From: Diplolepis rosae
Lineage: Eukaryota > Arthropoda > Insecta > Hymenoptera > Diplolepididae
NCBI GenBank assembly: GCA_030998225.1
Contig: JAPYXD010000701.1
Coordinates: 14,988,501 to 15,052,500 of the forward strand
Length of the DNA: 64,000 nt
Direction of reading: 5' to 3'
The notes under the pieces were generated by a model, which was not told the origin of the DNA, did not search any database, and was given only the letters and a program-made list of their open reading frames with translations. This document shows, one piece after another, positions 46,451-57,870 of the stretch (position 1 is its first letter; every line of letters starts with the position of its first letter). Made by a program: the position numbers and the translations under genes.

Positions 46451-47517
46451 TTCATATTTATACTCATTCACAAGAACTAAGGAAGCATTTACAATGAGCT
46501 CTTTCGAACTAATGTTCACTTTCCCCACTCTCATACACTTCCTAACTTGACTCTCGACGTGTCTTCATTTTCTATCCGTCCGTAGCACGTCAATTGACGC
46601 GCCGACCCACTCTCATCTTCCTCTCCCCACTCACCTCCTAATGGTTTAATTCCTGCAGAGAAAAATGAAGAGTGAGTTTGAACATCTAGAGTGTCAAGCT
46701 GACTATATTTCAGGGTCAACTATAGTATAGACTCCTAGATGATCAAATTGACCATTTCCCGAGAGTCAAAATACGATCGACTCGAGTATTTCAGAGGGTT
46801 AACTCGATTACCTCAGAAGGTCAACTTGACCATTATGTAGGGTCGAATCGTTTATTCCAAAGGTTCAATTTGACCATTACAGTATTGAAATACCATTGAA
46901 AGTATTTTATACACTGAAAAATTACCTTCAAATATTTGGATAATTTCCTTCACTATCGCCAACTCTCCATCAATTTTAAACAATTGAACTCTGATCGGAC
47001 GATGCCTAATATGAATAATTAATTTAATATGTTGATAAAATAACCACAATAGCCTTTAAACTTGTATTATTCCAACCTCAGTCAACATGAGTGGAAACAA
47101 GATGTTCAACTTCACTAACCCAGAGGGTCGACTTGATTATCCCAATAGTCAGCATGACCCTCTTCGGATTGTCAATAAAAAGAGAGTCGAATTGAATGTG
47201 TTTTTATAGTCAACAGTCTTGATACTGGTTTGATGCAGCTCTCCTTCCGTTCCTATTCTAAGCGATTCTTTTCATTTCACAGTATCCACTACAACCTACT
47301 TCATCTATAATTTGTTCCACGTACTCTAATCATTGCGTCCCTCTGTTGTACCTTCTAGAATTGTTTCTGCCAGTCCCGCATGCCTAAGTGTGTGTCCTAT
47401 CAATCTGTCGCGGGATCTCTTTACACTTGCACATAAGTTTCTCTTTTCTTTCACTAAATTTAAAACTTCTCCATTTTTCACCTCATCCACCTAACGTATT
47501 TTTAACAGGTTACTACA

Positions 47518-48245
47518 TGGATAGAAATTTGATGGTTGAAAGTACCATTTTTCACGGTAAACCAGAACCATTAGAAATTTCTGTCAGTTAGTCCCAAAAA
47601 TATGCTACTAAATATAACACGTTTCGGGAAATATCACCAAGAATGATGGTGAAAATTTAAAATTCATATGCCAACTTTTTTTTGGACAAATACCTTTATA
47701 GATGTGTATGCATATCTTTCGCATTTACTTTATAAGACATTTCATAGGTTGAAATATTACTTTCACTTATTTACAGAATATTATAATCGTAATGTTCGTA
47801 AAAGTTTCCATCAGAGTTCAAACGTTGGATTCGTAGATGGTACTTTTTCTCCTCCTTAAAAGTGCGTCGCCAATCAGCGAAATCAGTTTTCTGTTCAAAT
47901 ATATTTTTAATGTCGGTTTTTCAGAGGCACACAGCACGCTTATCTGAAAAACTCGGCACAATGCGCTCAGCGTTTATATTCAGTGGTGCCCCTGCCGATA
48001 TTGGATGCAACAAGAACTGCACCAGAAGAAACGCTTTTGGTACAGAAGAGCAACTGTTACTGCCAACGCAGTAATGTTTCCTCCAGATCACGTTCTGGTT
48101 TCGCGGAGTAATGGTTACGGCCTAAGGAGGAACTGTTCGGGCTAAGACAGTAGTAAACGCAGAATAGCTAGAAGACAAAATTTCTGCCCAACAATTGCGG
48201 CCAGCGTAATAACCATTACGGTTTCGGTGGTAACTATTCAGGTTT
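47518..48245. other. Unidentified insertion within the LINE
   Basis: LINE coding sequence stops near 48245 and resumes near 47518 (LLKIR). Between lie about 730 bp with two paired motifs, GTAATGGTTACGGCCTAAGG and GTAATAACCATTACGG, in inverted relation near 48105-48225. No clear terminal repeats or ORF. About a dozen residues of RT sequence are missing at the junction, so a deletion accompanied the insertion. Confidence 0.4.
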
Positions 48246-48711
48246 GCTTTTCTTCTCCGTGTGCTTTATCTATAGTCCATGCTTCATAACCATACAGTGC
48301 TACGCTCCATACATATGTTTTGAACAGTTTCTTTCTAACTTCTGTATTTCAAACCAATAATTGCAGCATTTTAGCAAAGACTTTCTTAGTTTGCTTTATT
48401 CTAGAACGAATATCTGCATTGCAACGATCATCTCTTGTTATTTTACTCCCTATGTAACAAAATTCGCTAATCTCCCCTATCGTCTTATTCTACACGCGGT
48501 ACCTTTAGTTTTTCGTATGTTTATTTTCATATTGTAATTGTTAAAAAGTCTCTCAGTTACATTTAACGCCTCCTCTTGTTCTCTTTCGGTGTTCGCTAGC
48601 AAAGCAATACCATCCGCAAAACGTAACATTTTGAATGTTCTTCCCTGAACTTTCACGCCTATATTCTGAATTTCTTCCTTAATTTCATTAATAGTTTCTT
48701 TTAAGTATACA

Positions 48712-49265
48712 TTCTGTCAAAAAAGTACTGGGAATTGGTCAATAAAACACAACCTATTTATTATTCATCCAAATTTATTTTATCACATTCGAAGTATACC
48801 CCTCCCGAAATAATACACTTATGCCAACGAATAATCCAATCATCAAAACATTTTTTTCTGGAATCAACTTCAGTTCTCGCCGCGAATTCTCTTTTATGTC
48901 TTCTATCGACGGAAAACGGGTTCCTCAAAGTGGTAATTTGAGTTTTGGAAAGAGAAAAGAATCGGCCGGAGCCATATCAGGTGGATAGGGTGGTTGCTCG
49001 CTGATATCCGTTGAGTTTTTGGCCAAAAATTCGTTCACAATGATTTTTAGTCACCATTTTTTCACTTTAGCGATGTTAAATTCAGTTGAAGACATTGATG
49101 GCAGATCAGAGAGAGGCGAATCTTCCACCACATCTCGACCGCTTTTGAATGCACTGACCACTCATATGCACGTGTTTTTGATAAAGTCGATTCACCGTAA
49201 GCCTTCTGTAACATTTTCAGCGATTCTGCACATGAAATTCCATTTGCAATGCAAAATTTGAGACT
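48712..49265 (-). pseudogene. Mariner-like element with large internal deletion
   Basis: Minus strand from 49260: KFCIANGISCAESLKMLQKA, YGESTLSKTRAYEW, then in another frame AFKSGRDVVEDSP and TEFNIAKVKK, the N-terminal HTH half. It then jumps to IVNEFLAKNSTD, QPPYPPDMAPADSFLFPKLK and GTRFPSIEDIKENSRRELK, ending RWHKCIISGGVYFECDKINL. About 150 residues holding the first two catalytic Asp are absent; the third Asp (APAD) remains. A stop and two frameshifts are present. The 3' terminal repeat ATTCTGTCAAAAAAGTACTG is at 48714-48733; the 5' terminus was not found. It sits inside the LINE. Confidence 0.82.
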
Positions 49266-49636
49266 GCCTTTTTGTCTCCGTATAGAAAGCTAATAATTGT
49301 TCTGTCATTGTACTTTATCGCTTTGTTCTTTAATATTTCGAAGAGTCTAGGTCGGCTGAATTTTTCAAATGCTTCTTTCAAGTCGACAAAAGCAATAAAA
49401 GTTAGTTTCCCTACTCTTAGTCTACCGTTCCGACTTAATCACAATGCTTCTCTAGTCCCCCTCTTTTTCATAAAATCAAACTGATCTTCGTTGAGTAAGC
49501 TTTCTATCGTCTGTTCTATTCTTCTATAAAATATTGTAGTTATAATTTTAGACGCCTGTATCGTGAGGCTATAATTACGGTAGTTCTCGCACTTATTTAC
49601 CCCTACTTTTTCGGTATACAGCCTGTTCCTGTTCCA

Positions 49637-50822
49637 TAAGGAAAGGTACGCGTTTACTCGGAAATTTTTAAAGAAAACCTCATTTTCCTTTTTAGGCACA
49701 ACAGTGCGCATAAAGCACTAGGGCGCACTCACCTAATAAACCGTCCAATCGCCGTTGTTCTGGGTAATGACATGGCACCTTCTGGGCATGCTCTCGACTA
49801 GTTTTTCAGCATATTCCGTAGGTAGAGAGCGCCATAACTCCTTAATTCGTCGAGAGAGCTGCTTCGGGGTGAATGCACGCCTTCCTGCAAGTTTCCTCTT
49901 CACGACACTCCACACATTTTTTATTGGATTGGCATTAAGAGATTGTGAAGGCCAGTCCAAGGTTGTGATGCCATTTTCCGCATTCCAGGACGTGCAGAGG
50001 TGACTGCGATGTTTGGGGTCGTTGTCCTCTTCAAGAACATAATCCTTATTTTTGGCTCCCAACACCTCCTCTGCAGTAAAAAGTTCTAAACAGCCAAAAC
50101 CGCGCTGTGAGAAGCATCCCCAAACATGGATCTTTATGGGGTGTTTAACAGTTCGATGGAGAAAACGTTCACCAGCGGCTGACCAGGCACGTCTTATGGG
50201 AACTCATGCCCAAAAGGAAGCTTCGACCGAAAAAAGTACATTGGACCAATCGCGATCAACATTTTCCGTAGTCTATGCCAAGCGTTTTTCCATGTGGGCC
50301 TCTGAGAGCAGGGGTTTCTGCCTTGCGGGACGGTACTGCACTTTCGCCTCAGCTAATCTGCGTCTTATGGTGTTTATAGTAACGTGTAGTCCCTTCTTCG
50401 CTAACTTAGCTTCGGCATCACGCAGCCCAAGAGTTGGGTTGCGCTTGAACAGTGCAACGGTCATCTTATCCCATTTACTGGACGTTGCTCGGGTCTCTCC
50501 TTTCCCTTGCAGGTCATTGACGATTTTTGTGTCCCTATACCGCTCTAATCACATTTGCACGAAGTGCTTAGACTTTCTAAGCACTTTAGCAGCAGCTGAG
50601 TGTGAAAGATGTGGTCCGCGTGCATGGGTGCACAAAAAACCGCTTCGTAACGTTTAGCGTAGATAGCACTCCTAGCTTAATGTTGTGTAATATCTGTCAC
50701 TTCGAACAAGACTGAAACGAATCGGTGGTTGCGCCGTAGCCCTTCGAACGTACAGTCAGGACATAAAAGAAAAGAATAAAAATCTTTGAAACTTTCTGAG
50801 AGAACGCGTACCTTTTCTTGTA
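49637..50822 (-). mobile_element. Tc1-like transposon inserted in the LINE
   Basis: Element 49639-50820 with TA at both ends. Inverted termini: AGGAAAGGTACGCGTTTACT on the left and, reversed, CAAGAAAAGGTACGCGTTCT on the right, similar for about 60 bp with GAAAxTTTxAAAGA. LINE coding sequence lies on both sides. It carries the transposase remnant 49733-50653. Confidence 0.85.
49733..50653 (-). pseudogene. Tc1-like transposase, one frame with three stops
   Basis: One uninterrupted frame of about 306 codons, no frameshift. HTH part: LSHSAAAKVLRKSKHFVQ, LERYRDTKIVND, then LFKRNPTLGLRDAEAKLAKK. Catalytic part: DWSNVLFSVEASFW, KIHVWGCFSQRGFGCLELF, EEDNDPKHRSH, SLNANPIKNVWSVVKRKL. In-frame stops at 50549-50551 (TGA), 50273-50275 (TAG) and 50204-50206 (TGA). 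Two of three catalytic residues are replaced: FSVE for FSDE and PIKN for PIEN; only the central Asp remains. The first ~30 residues expected of the family are missing. A 201-codon + strand frame at 50052-50657 is its antisense shadow. Confidence 0.9.
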
Positions 50823-51055
50823 CATATCGCAAACTAATTCAAATAAAATGATCTTTTCTGCTTGTCCCGAGTTCTGTAGGTGCTCTGCTGCTATTAGATC
50901 TATTCCTGGAGCTTTATTCGCTTTCAGATCCCTCAATGCTTTCTCAAATTCCTTCTTCAAAATTGACTATGTCGAAAAAATTAGAGAGACGGTCTGACCA
51001 TCCAAAGAGTCAAGCTAAACTTCTAAATTTTGACTCTTCAATTTTCTTCGTGCAA

Positions 51056-52093
51056 AGTAACTTACTTTTATGTATTCAACATAGCGTCCACTCTACACTC
51101 AGAGTATAAGTTTAACTCCGAAAAATGCAGGGTGAATGTTATATTATAAATATTAAACATGCTCATAAATTTCCAACTCGCATTCATTCTAGTCCTAAAA
51201 ATTCTGAAGCATTCCTTTTGGTGTTGTTATCTCTTCATTTAAACGAGTGAATTACACAAGAACAGAGTGAATAATAGTATCCTCACGCAATTTTAGAGTA
51301 ACTCAATTAACGAGAGGCAGTGTTGGTATTGATTGTAGTGAGCTGAAGGACAAATTGAATAAATTGCGTGACATCGTTTGAGGTAGGTCACCGATGATGA
51401 AGTATCAGTCACCAGTTATTTGGCATAGGTCGTGTTTGTTATGTTCAGTGCAGCTAATTTCAAATAACAGACGCGACAGTGATTGGTTTATATGGCTATT
51501 ATACAAGTCGACGATTGTTCTTCTCTCCACGCAAATCCAATAAAAATTGGTGCTCTCTGTATACGCATGTGATTGAATATTTTATTTCTCGGAATTTTTT
51601 TTCCGTATAACTGATCACGAAAATTTTCCGCTTCAGGTAAAAGGACAATGTTATTCTCTACTAGAACTTTCATGATAATGTATGTTTCATGTAAAACGTA
51701 ACCAAGAGTACAAAATTTATATTTAAATTTTATGTAAATATTGTAATACATTGATAGAAATATTGGCCTTGGGATCCATAAATGACAAAAGTTGATATTG
51801 TATGAGATTAATCAAACACTTCGACTTTTTAAGTAAGGTTCTTAATAGTTATATTTTTATTACTTAAGAATACAAAATAAATGGAAAGATTTATTAATAG
51901 CATAATCAGCCATGTCGATTCATTGGATGAAATAAATTCACTTTTTCTCTTAGAGTGAATATTTCCACACTAGGATATGGAGTGAAATTGGCCACCCTGA
52001 TTATCTTTTATGTTCCACCGGCGCGCAAAATCGTTTTCTCACTACAGTTAACAGTAGCGCAATGTAGTATATTGCGCTGCAGAGGAATGAAAT
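51056..52093. other. No gene recognised
   Basis: AT-rich at first, then rising in GC toward 52000. No exon or element was identified. Confidence 0.4.
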
Positions 52094-52216
52094 GTAAATT
52101 TGAACTGCGCATGCGCCTATAGCCATGCAACGGAGCACAATCTTCTTCTTCGTACAGCGTTAGCACCTTACTGTCAAAGCCTTGTACATTTGAACTGCGC
52201 ATGCGTCTACTAAAAT
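52094..52216. promoter_or_regulatory. Two NRF1/Ewg-like palindromes 90 bp apart
   Basis: TGCGCATGCGCC at 52106-52117 matches the NRF1-type site bound in flies by Erect wing; TGCGCATGCGTC at 52196-52207 is a one-mismatch copy. Both sit in the same context TTTGAACTGCGCATGCG-x-CTA, exactly 90 bp apart. The patch is GC-richer than its surroundings and lies just upstream of a short ORF with a good start context. Promoter function is inference; the direct repeat could also belong to an unrecognised element. Confidence 0.35.
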
Positions 52217-52249
52217 CCATTACTACTACACAAGATCGATAAAATCAAA

Positions 52250-52366
52250 ATGGCCGGGACTAGTCGTGACATATCAAGTCTAATGATTAGCGCCGCAAAC
52301 AACTACAATACTAGATTAGATTCGAGTGTACGCATAAAAACTCGTATACGCACCGAAGTCACATAA
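52250..52366 (+). CDS. Short ORF downstream of the NRF1-like sites
   Basis: 38 codons, MAGTSRDISSLMISAANNYN followed by a basic Arg/Lys/Thr-rich end; start context CAAAATGG is favourable. No family recognised. It could be a first coding exon (no clear donor chosen), a small peptide, or chance; it ends 10 bp before a TA-flanked palindromic element. Confidence 0.2.
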   Translation: MAGTSRDISSLMISAANNYNTRLDSSVRIKTRIRTEVT

Positions 52367-52373
52367 AATAGAA

Positions 52374-52532
52374 TACGTGCCAATGTACACAATTCGGGAA
52401 ATTACGAGACTCGCGACAATGTTCGCAGGACTGATCGCGCCTTGACTTCGTCTCGGCTACGCATCGGCTTCGATCTCCTGCGAGCATTGTCGATCATCAC
52501 GCAATAACCCTCATTGTGCGCCTAGGCACGTA
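52374..52532. mobile_element. TA-flanked palindromic element, 155 bp
   Basis: Element 52376-52530. Left CGTGCCAATGTACACAATTC, CGCGACAATGTTCGCAGGA; right inverted TCCTGCGAGCATTGTCG and CATTGTGCGCCTAGGCACG. Arms are about 55 bp, TA at both ends. GC-rich for this window. No ORF. Confidence 0.65.
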
Positions 52533-55425
52533 ATATACTATTATATTCTAACTGGTTTAGAAATTTCATTGCGATCTCGTTTGAGGTCAGATTTACCAAA
52601 ATTAGTCCCAAACTGAAGAAGTGAGGTTGGTCTAGAATGATTTTTTTTTCTTAATTATAAATGTAACATCCATATTTACGAATAAATCATACCATTTCGA
52701 AATCAATTCAAGTTGAAACAATAATATATATCTTTTATTACTTATTTACGTTTTTTGTTCTGATTGACATTTACCGTCAGCATCAAAATTGAAAATTACT
52801 TGGTATTATTTTAACAGTGTTTCGAGATCTATATATAGCATTTTATAGATATTTTTATGGAGTATATTTATTTTTAATCGTGTATAATAAATGTCTCTTA
52901 ATTTGAAAATTTTATTTAAAAATAGTCATAACATCAAAACAACACTATTTTAAATCTATTTATATTTGACAAGTAATTAATGATTTTGAGTGTATATTTA
53001 TACTTGAAATAAACCTAAAATTCTACTAAAAAATTCATAGAAACTTCATTTCTTTTAGATTGTTCTATAAATTTAAAAAAAGGGATTATGAGCGATGTTT
53101 TTACATTCTTCTTGTTCTTTCTGTTAGCGAAATTGTTTAAGTTGGTTACAAATCTTGTTTTAATAAATTTAAAATTACTGAATATTTCGATACTTGTATC
53201 TGAAATTTTTGAAATCTTGAACAAAAAAATGTTACATTTCCGACAACTGAAGCTTCATACAGACAAAAAATTTAGATTATTTTCAGTTGTAAAGTAGAAT
53301 TTATTCAAATTTATAAGCACAACTTTAGACTTCAATAAACTTGAGTCAGACTAAGAAAATATTTTTAAAAAACATTAATTTTCAAGTCAAGATCTGTTTT
53401 ATAAATACATCTTCATAAAATTGAAATATAGCATAAGGATAAAATTTGTTTCTCTAAATCTAAATAAATCTTGAAAGGTCGAATAACTTAAATTCGCTCA
53501 AGGTCATCGAAAATAAAGGTCAATTATTGATAATCAATTATGGAAACGTTGAACCCACGTGTTAGTCTCATACTTTCATTGAATGGCACTTGGTAGGTAA
53601 ATTGGTGAATTTTTCGCCGGCAACATTGTGATTTATCACCTCGGTTAGATCTTCGAGAAGCATGAGAGTTATATTTAGTGGTCGGGTGGGCAAACTCGAG
53701 TCGGGTCTGCACGGGAAATATATTTCATTGTGTAATCCCTACAGAGAAAAATCCTGTGTCAGCCAGAAAGGTGGCCACCAGGCGAGAAAACGCTTCGCGG
53801 CTTCATTCGAAATTCCAGTGAACGCCTCGAAAATTTTCTCCCTTTTTAAATTCCTCAAAAATATTTGCGGCCATTGCATTCGCCTTTCCTAACATTTATT
53901 TCATTCGTGAAGCAGCTTTTTTCTGGAGTATTGAAAGTTCTGTTTCGTCATTGTAGGAAATCCTAGAAATTTCCGGAACAGCAAATTTTCCTTATAGAAT
54001 TGCGAACAGGCTATTTTTTTTACATAAATTTTAAAATTGATTTTCTGATGAAGATATCTCTATTGTTATTATTAGTATTATTAATTATAAAATAAAATTA
54101 GCGTCGGGTATAAATATAATATTAATTCTCGAAGATAAAGTTTGGTCGGTTGTTTGTGATTTTGAGAATAATAAAATATGAATTATTAAAGAAGTCAAAA
54201 AAAGATTGCACTTGTTCATTGACGCACTATCTTCAAATTTAACATTGATATTTATTTAAAGCTCCTATTCTACAGATTTTATGGCTAAGTCTGCTGGTTT
54301 TACGACGAGAGATAAAGCCCTCTTCGATTTGTAAAAGCCACCAAATTTTAAATTATAGGGATTTCACAGGAGGAAACGTTATATTATCGTTTTTTTTTAT
54401 TTTTATCTACTGCTCGTAAAATGGACGTAGATCAAGAAAGTATTCCACTATAAAATGGTCATGTTTAGATGAAAAATAATCTTAAAACAGTATTGGTTTT
54501 TTCGTACCAAAAACACCTCTGAATAATAAAAAAACATGAATCTGAAACTATTACTAATATTTAAATTTTATCCATCTGCGAATTATAAGATCTTTTTATT
54601 ATAGATTCTATGACCCAAATCTTTTTCATTCTAAAAATTACATAAAGTTACAGAAATCTTCTTACTGGGGAATTGAAGCTGTAAAAAAAATCTTCAAATA
54701 CATAGTACTTCTAGTTGAATCTTAAAATTTCCATTTCAGTTCTTTATTTCCAAGAAAAACAAATGTTCAATGTTTCCACTGTGCGAAATTCCAAACCGGA
54801 AAGAAAGAAAGACATATTTTCATCTTTAGTTCATATTACTTTTTTTGCATCAAACTCGACGGAATGTTGATCGGTGTCGCGGCCTCTGATCTGCGCCTGC
54901 CTTCTTTCCTGCTCTCATGGTGACTTTTTGGTCCTTTTTCTCTTCCTCATTTTCTCCCTTATTCATTCCTCGGTACTACACGCCGTTAAATGTCCCGCAC
55001 GCATTTTACCCGCCTTCCACCTTTATTTGTTCGTGGTTCGCGTGTGCATACTGACTCGAGAAACTATTCTCGTCGGGAAAGCTCACTACTCGTATGGAGA
55101 CACAGAGCTATAGTTTATCCTCTTATACAGAAGATACTGACACTGAAAACTACTGAAAACGTCCCTGTCAACTGGACGTGTATTAGCATATAACTTATCA
55201 AACCAAAACAATATACGTGTTACTCTAATTTGGCATTTCTACAAGTCTCGGAAGGAAATGTCCCCTGGGTAGGAATGGGATCGTAAATAAGAAATCAAAA
55301 CTCGAAGAGTAACAAATTTTCATTATTTTTTGTTGAAGATCCACATGTCTATACGATAGATACGACTATTTAGATAGATAGATTATATAAGATCTATACG
55401 ATTTTACAACAGAAAACATACGTAT
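52533..55425. other. No gene recognised; GC-richer patch 54860-55110
   Basis: The patch 54860-55110 contains two overlapping open frames (79 and 67 codons) but no family motif and no matching splice phase to nau. The remainder is AT-rich. A functional exon here cannot be ruled out. Confidence 0.35.
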
Positions 55426-56473
55426 CCTAAGCAGAAATCTTGACACTCTGCCGACTGTGACGATCAGTTAAATGTTGGTCCGATGTAGGAGTTCGACTGT
55501 TGATTACCAACGTTGGTACAATGTTGGGAAACAATTGGCCCAAACTTATTCCGAATGTGGAAAAAGTAATTTACCGACAGTGGATGTACAAGGTCTGTCT
55601 AGTGTCTATTCAGTCCCGGTAGTCGACTGTAAAATACCAGCGTTTGTACAATGTTGGATGTACAACAGCCCCAACCTTCTTCCGACTGTGGAAAAAGTTA
55701 TTTTCCGACATTAAATATACAAGGTCCACCCAGTCTCTAATCGACTCTGGTAATCAACACTGTAAAATACCAGTGTTTGTACAAAGTTGATTCGACACTG
55801 GTACACTCCAAAAAAAGTCGATTGATAGTGAAATTAGGTTCCTTTCAGAATGCATCCATTGAAATTGAGCAGATTTCTTTTGTCTATCAACAGAATCGTT
55901 TTACTGTTATTTTAGTATTGATGATAACCGATGTAATATTAGCATTTGACAAAGTTGGACTTGTGTACATTTCAAATATTTATATTAAATAGGTTATATC
56001 ATACAATTTGTTTTCTTCTATCCTCGAAATTATTTTTTTTGTACGAGAAAGGATTTCATTTCAAGACAAAAGGAAATACTTTGGCAGTAAAAGGTTAGAA
56101 TTTAAAAAGATAATCGTTCAACTGATAAAGGATTTCCTCTCATGCCAACTTTGAATAGAAAATCCTCTAATAGTGAAGGGAATCGTTTGAGAGTCAATAG
56201 TCTGTTTTTAGAGTCTAGTCTTCTTTAAAAAATGTCTTTACTCGTAAAACATGTATTTAATAATAAAAGTATATAACGAGTATTTTAGAAATGTTGACAG
56301 CCAGCTTTGAAAATATTTTGGTTACCAGTATTGATACAACGTTGGAAACTGGTGTTGTACCAACGCAGTACATCGTTATCATTTCGACTGTCCGCCAACA
56401 GTCGGATTCCGACAGTCGGAAGTTGGTATCCAACGTTGATCGACGTTGGTCCGATTGTTAATTTCTGCTTGGG
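55426..56473 (+). mobile_element. CCCAAGCAGA-family element, 1048 bp, complete
   Basis: Begins CCTAAGCAGAAATC and ends TTAATTTCTGCTTGGG as inverted termini. Matches 58323-59360 (inverted, 1038 bp) end to end, defining the full element. The interior alternates CCAACGTTGG-type palindromes with CCGACAGT / GACTGTGG motifs; the right end has GTCGGAAGTTGGTATCCAAC. No transposase, so non-autonomous. Target duplication not clear. Confidence 0.8.
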
Positions 56474-56601
56474 TAAATGTACAAGGTCCACCCAGTGTCT
56501 AAACGACTCTGATAATTAACACTGTAAAATACCAGTGTTTGTACAACGTTGGAAACTGGTGTTGTACCAACGCAGTACATCGTTATCATTTCGACTGTAT
56601 A
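56474..56601 (+). repeat. Fragment of the CCCAAGCAGA family
   Basis: TAAATGTACAAGGTCCACCC, AATACCAGTGTTTGTACAAC and GTACCAACGCAGTACATCG repeat internal blocks of 55426-56473 directly after its end, a partial tandem copy. Confidence 0.65.
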
Positions 56602-57870
56602 CATTTAATTTAACTTTATTTCTTATAATTTAATACTGCAGCTCAAACCAATTTAATAATATTAAAGATGATGTAAATTACTCATTTTCTCAAATTCACT
56701 AAATTTCTTTTTCAGTTTAAGTAAAACAGGAAATTCAATTTCCTTAAGGCTCTATCGGCCTTGAGGAAAACATTCTCATCATGACACTCATGCTTCGCGC
56801 TCGATTTTCTGTATACATTTCAGTAACTTTTTAATAAATTACATGATTAAAATAATTTATTTTCTTCCAAATCTCTCAAAAAGAAAAAACAATCGTAGAC
56901 TTTATTTAAGGAAACGATTTTGCAGAACAACGCTTATTTCGTGTCTCACATATTTTAGTGAAAAAAATCGAATTTTTTCAATATGAAAAATCAAAACATA
57001 AAATATACATCCTGTCGAGAAATTTCTCAATAAGAATGTGTAGACCTCATTTAGGCAAATAATTTTTCATCTAAGCGTTTTTTATGTGTCTCATATATTT
57101 TGTCTAAAAAATGGAATTCTTGAATTTTAATCGTATTTTCTGGAATTGAAACGAAAAATATATGTTTAAAACAGAAACTGTGTGAGACGAAATTTGTAGA
57201 TCTTTTTGAAACGAACAACTTTGTATTCTTACGTTTTTTTCGTATTTCACATATTACTGTTAAAAAATTGAATTTTGGATTTTCAATAGTTTTTTTTTTA
57301 AATTAAAAAGAAAAATATGCATCTTATGAAAAAATGTTACAATTCAAATTTGTAGGTCTTTATGTCGAAAAAAATATTGTATCATAACGTTTTTTCGTAT
57401 CTCGTATAATTTAACTGGAAAATGGAATTTTGATATTGACTTTTTTCAAGTTTTAATATGCTGTTACATTTCTAATTTTAATTTAATCAAAAAATGTTAT
57501 CTGGATAATTTGTAGAGATTTATGAGCACTATCAAAAACCAGTATTTAAATTTTTTATTTTTAAATAAAATTATTTTCAAAAACACAAAAGTAGTGCTCA
57601 ATCCCTCGATTTTGATTGAATGTGGCTGGTTAACGAACTTGTCCTTACTTTTTCGGCTCCGATAAAGTGTGCCAAAGCTCAATTCAATCTGATAATTCTA
57701 TCGAGAGTTATGCCGCACACGACCTACTACAGACAGACAGACAGACAGACAGAAACTTTCGTAAAAACCGTTTTTTCTGACTCAGGGGGTCTCAAAACGT
57801 AAAGATTTGATGAAAATTTCGAGTCATTTTTCACATAAAACCAATACCTTCTCATATGATGAGAATGTAA
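56602..57870 (+). repeat. ~1.27-kb interspersed repeat copy with ACAG microsatellite
   Basis: The longest copy of the family also at 12706, 38443 and 40470. Ordered blocks: GCTCTATCGGCCTTGAGG, CATGACACTCATGCTTCGCG, CAATCGTAGACTTTATTTAAG, GTGTAGACCTCATTTAGGC, GAGGGATTGAGCACT (reverse), TTTCGGCTCCGATAAAGTG, GAGTTATGCCGCACACGACC, (ACAG)n at 57730-57753, ending ATATGATGAGAATGTAAAAA. No protein family recognised. Confidence 0.8.

Larger units (their letters stand above)
47200..50970 (-). pseudogene. Non-LTR retrotransposon (LINE) reverse transcriptase, shattered
   Basis: Pieces of one RT lie in order on the minus strand. 50970-50823: EKALRDLKANKAPGIDLIAA, then FELVCDMYKK. 49636-49270: KCENYR, SLTIQASKI, RRIEQTIESLL, EDQFDF, GTREAL, FVDLKEAFEK, DRTIISFLYGD. 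48711-48245: INEIKEEIQNIGVKVQGRTF, LRFADGIALLANTERE, RSRIKQTKKVFAKM, LFKTYVWSVALYG. 47505-47200: RDRLIGHTLRHAGLAETILE. The catalytic FADD motif reads FADG, losing one metal-binding Asp. Interruptions: a Tc1-like element, a mariner-like element and an unidentified ~730-bp insertion. Stops and frameshifts abound. Clade not determined; no endonuclease domain seen upstream. Confidence 0.88.
46656..51055. repeat. Possible outer TIR pair around the LINE complex
   Basis: At 46656 the + strand reads CAGAGAAAAATGAAGAGTGA with GTGTCAAGCTGACTAT downstream. The reverse complement of 50985-51055 reads CACGAAGAAAATTGAAGAGT with TTTAGCTTGACTCTT. The two could be termini of one older element in which the LINE inserted. 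Adjacent GGTCAACTTGACC-type motifs at 46700-47170 support a palindromic subterminal zone. Tentative. Confidence 0.35.

Noticed and set aside
46253..46550. His/Tyr-rich and Ile-rich ORFs on both strands
   Set aside because: They are translations of a trinucleotide microsatellite.
50052..50657. 201-codon + strand ORF, the longest in the window
   Set aside because: It is the antisense of the Tc1-like transposase, whose motifs read in order on the minus strand through the same bases.
54874..55193. Candidate exon(s) in a GC-richer patch
   Set aside because: Two overlapping frames of similar quality, no recognisable motif, and no helix III sequence expected for the nau C-terminus.
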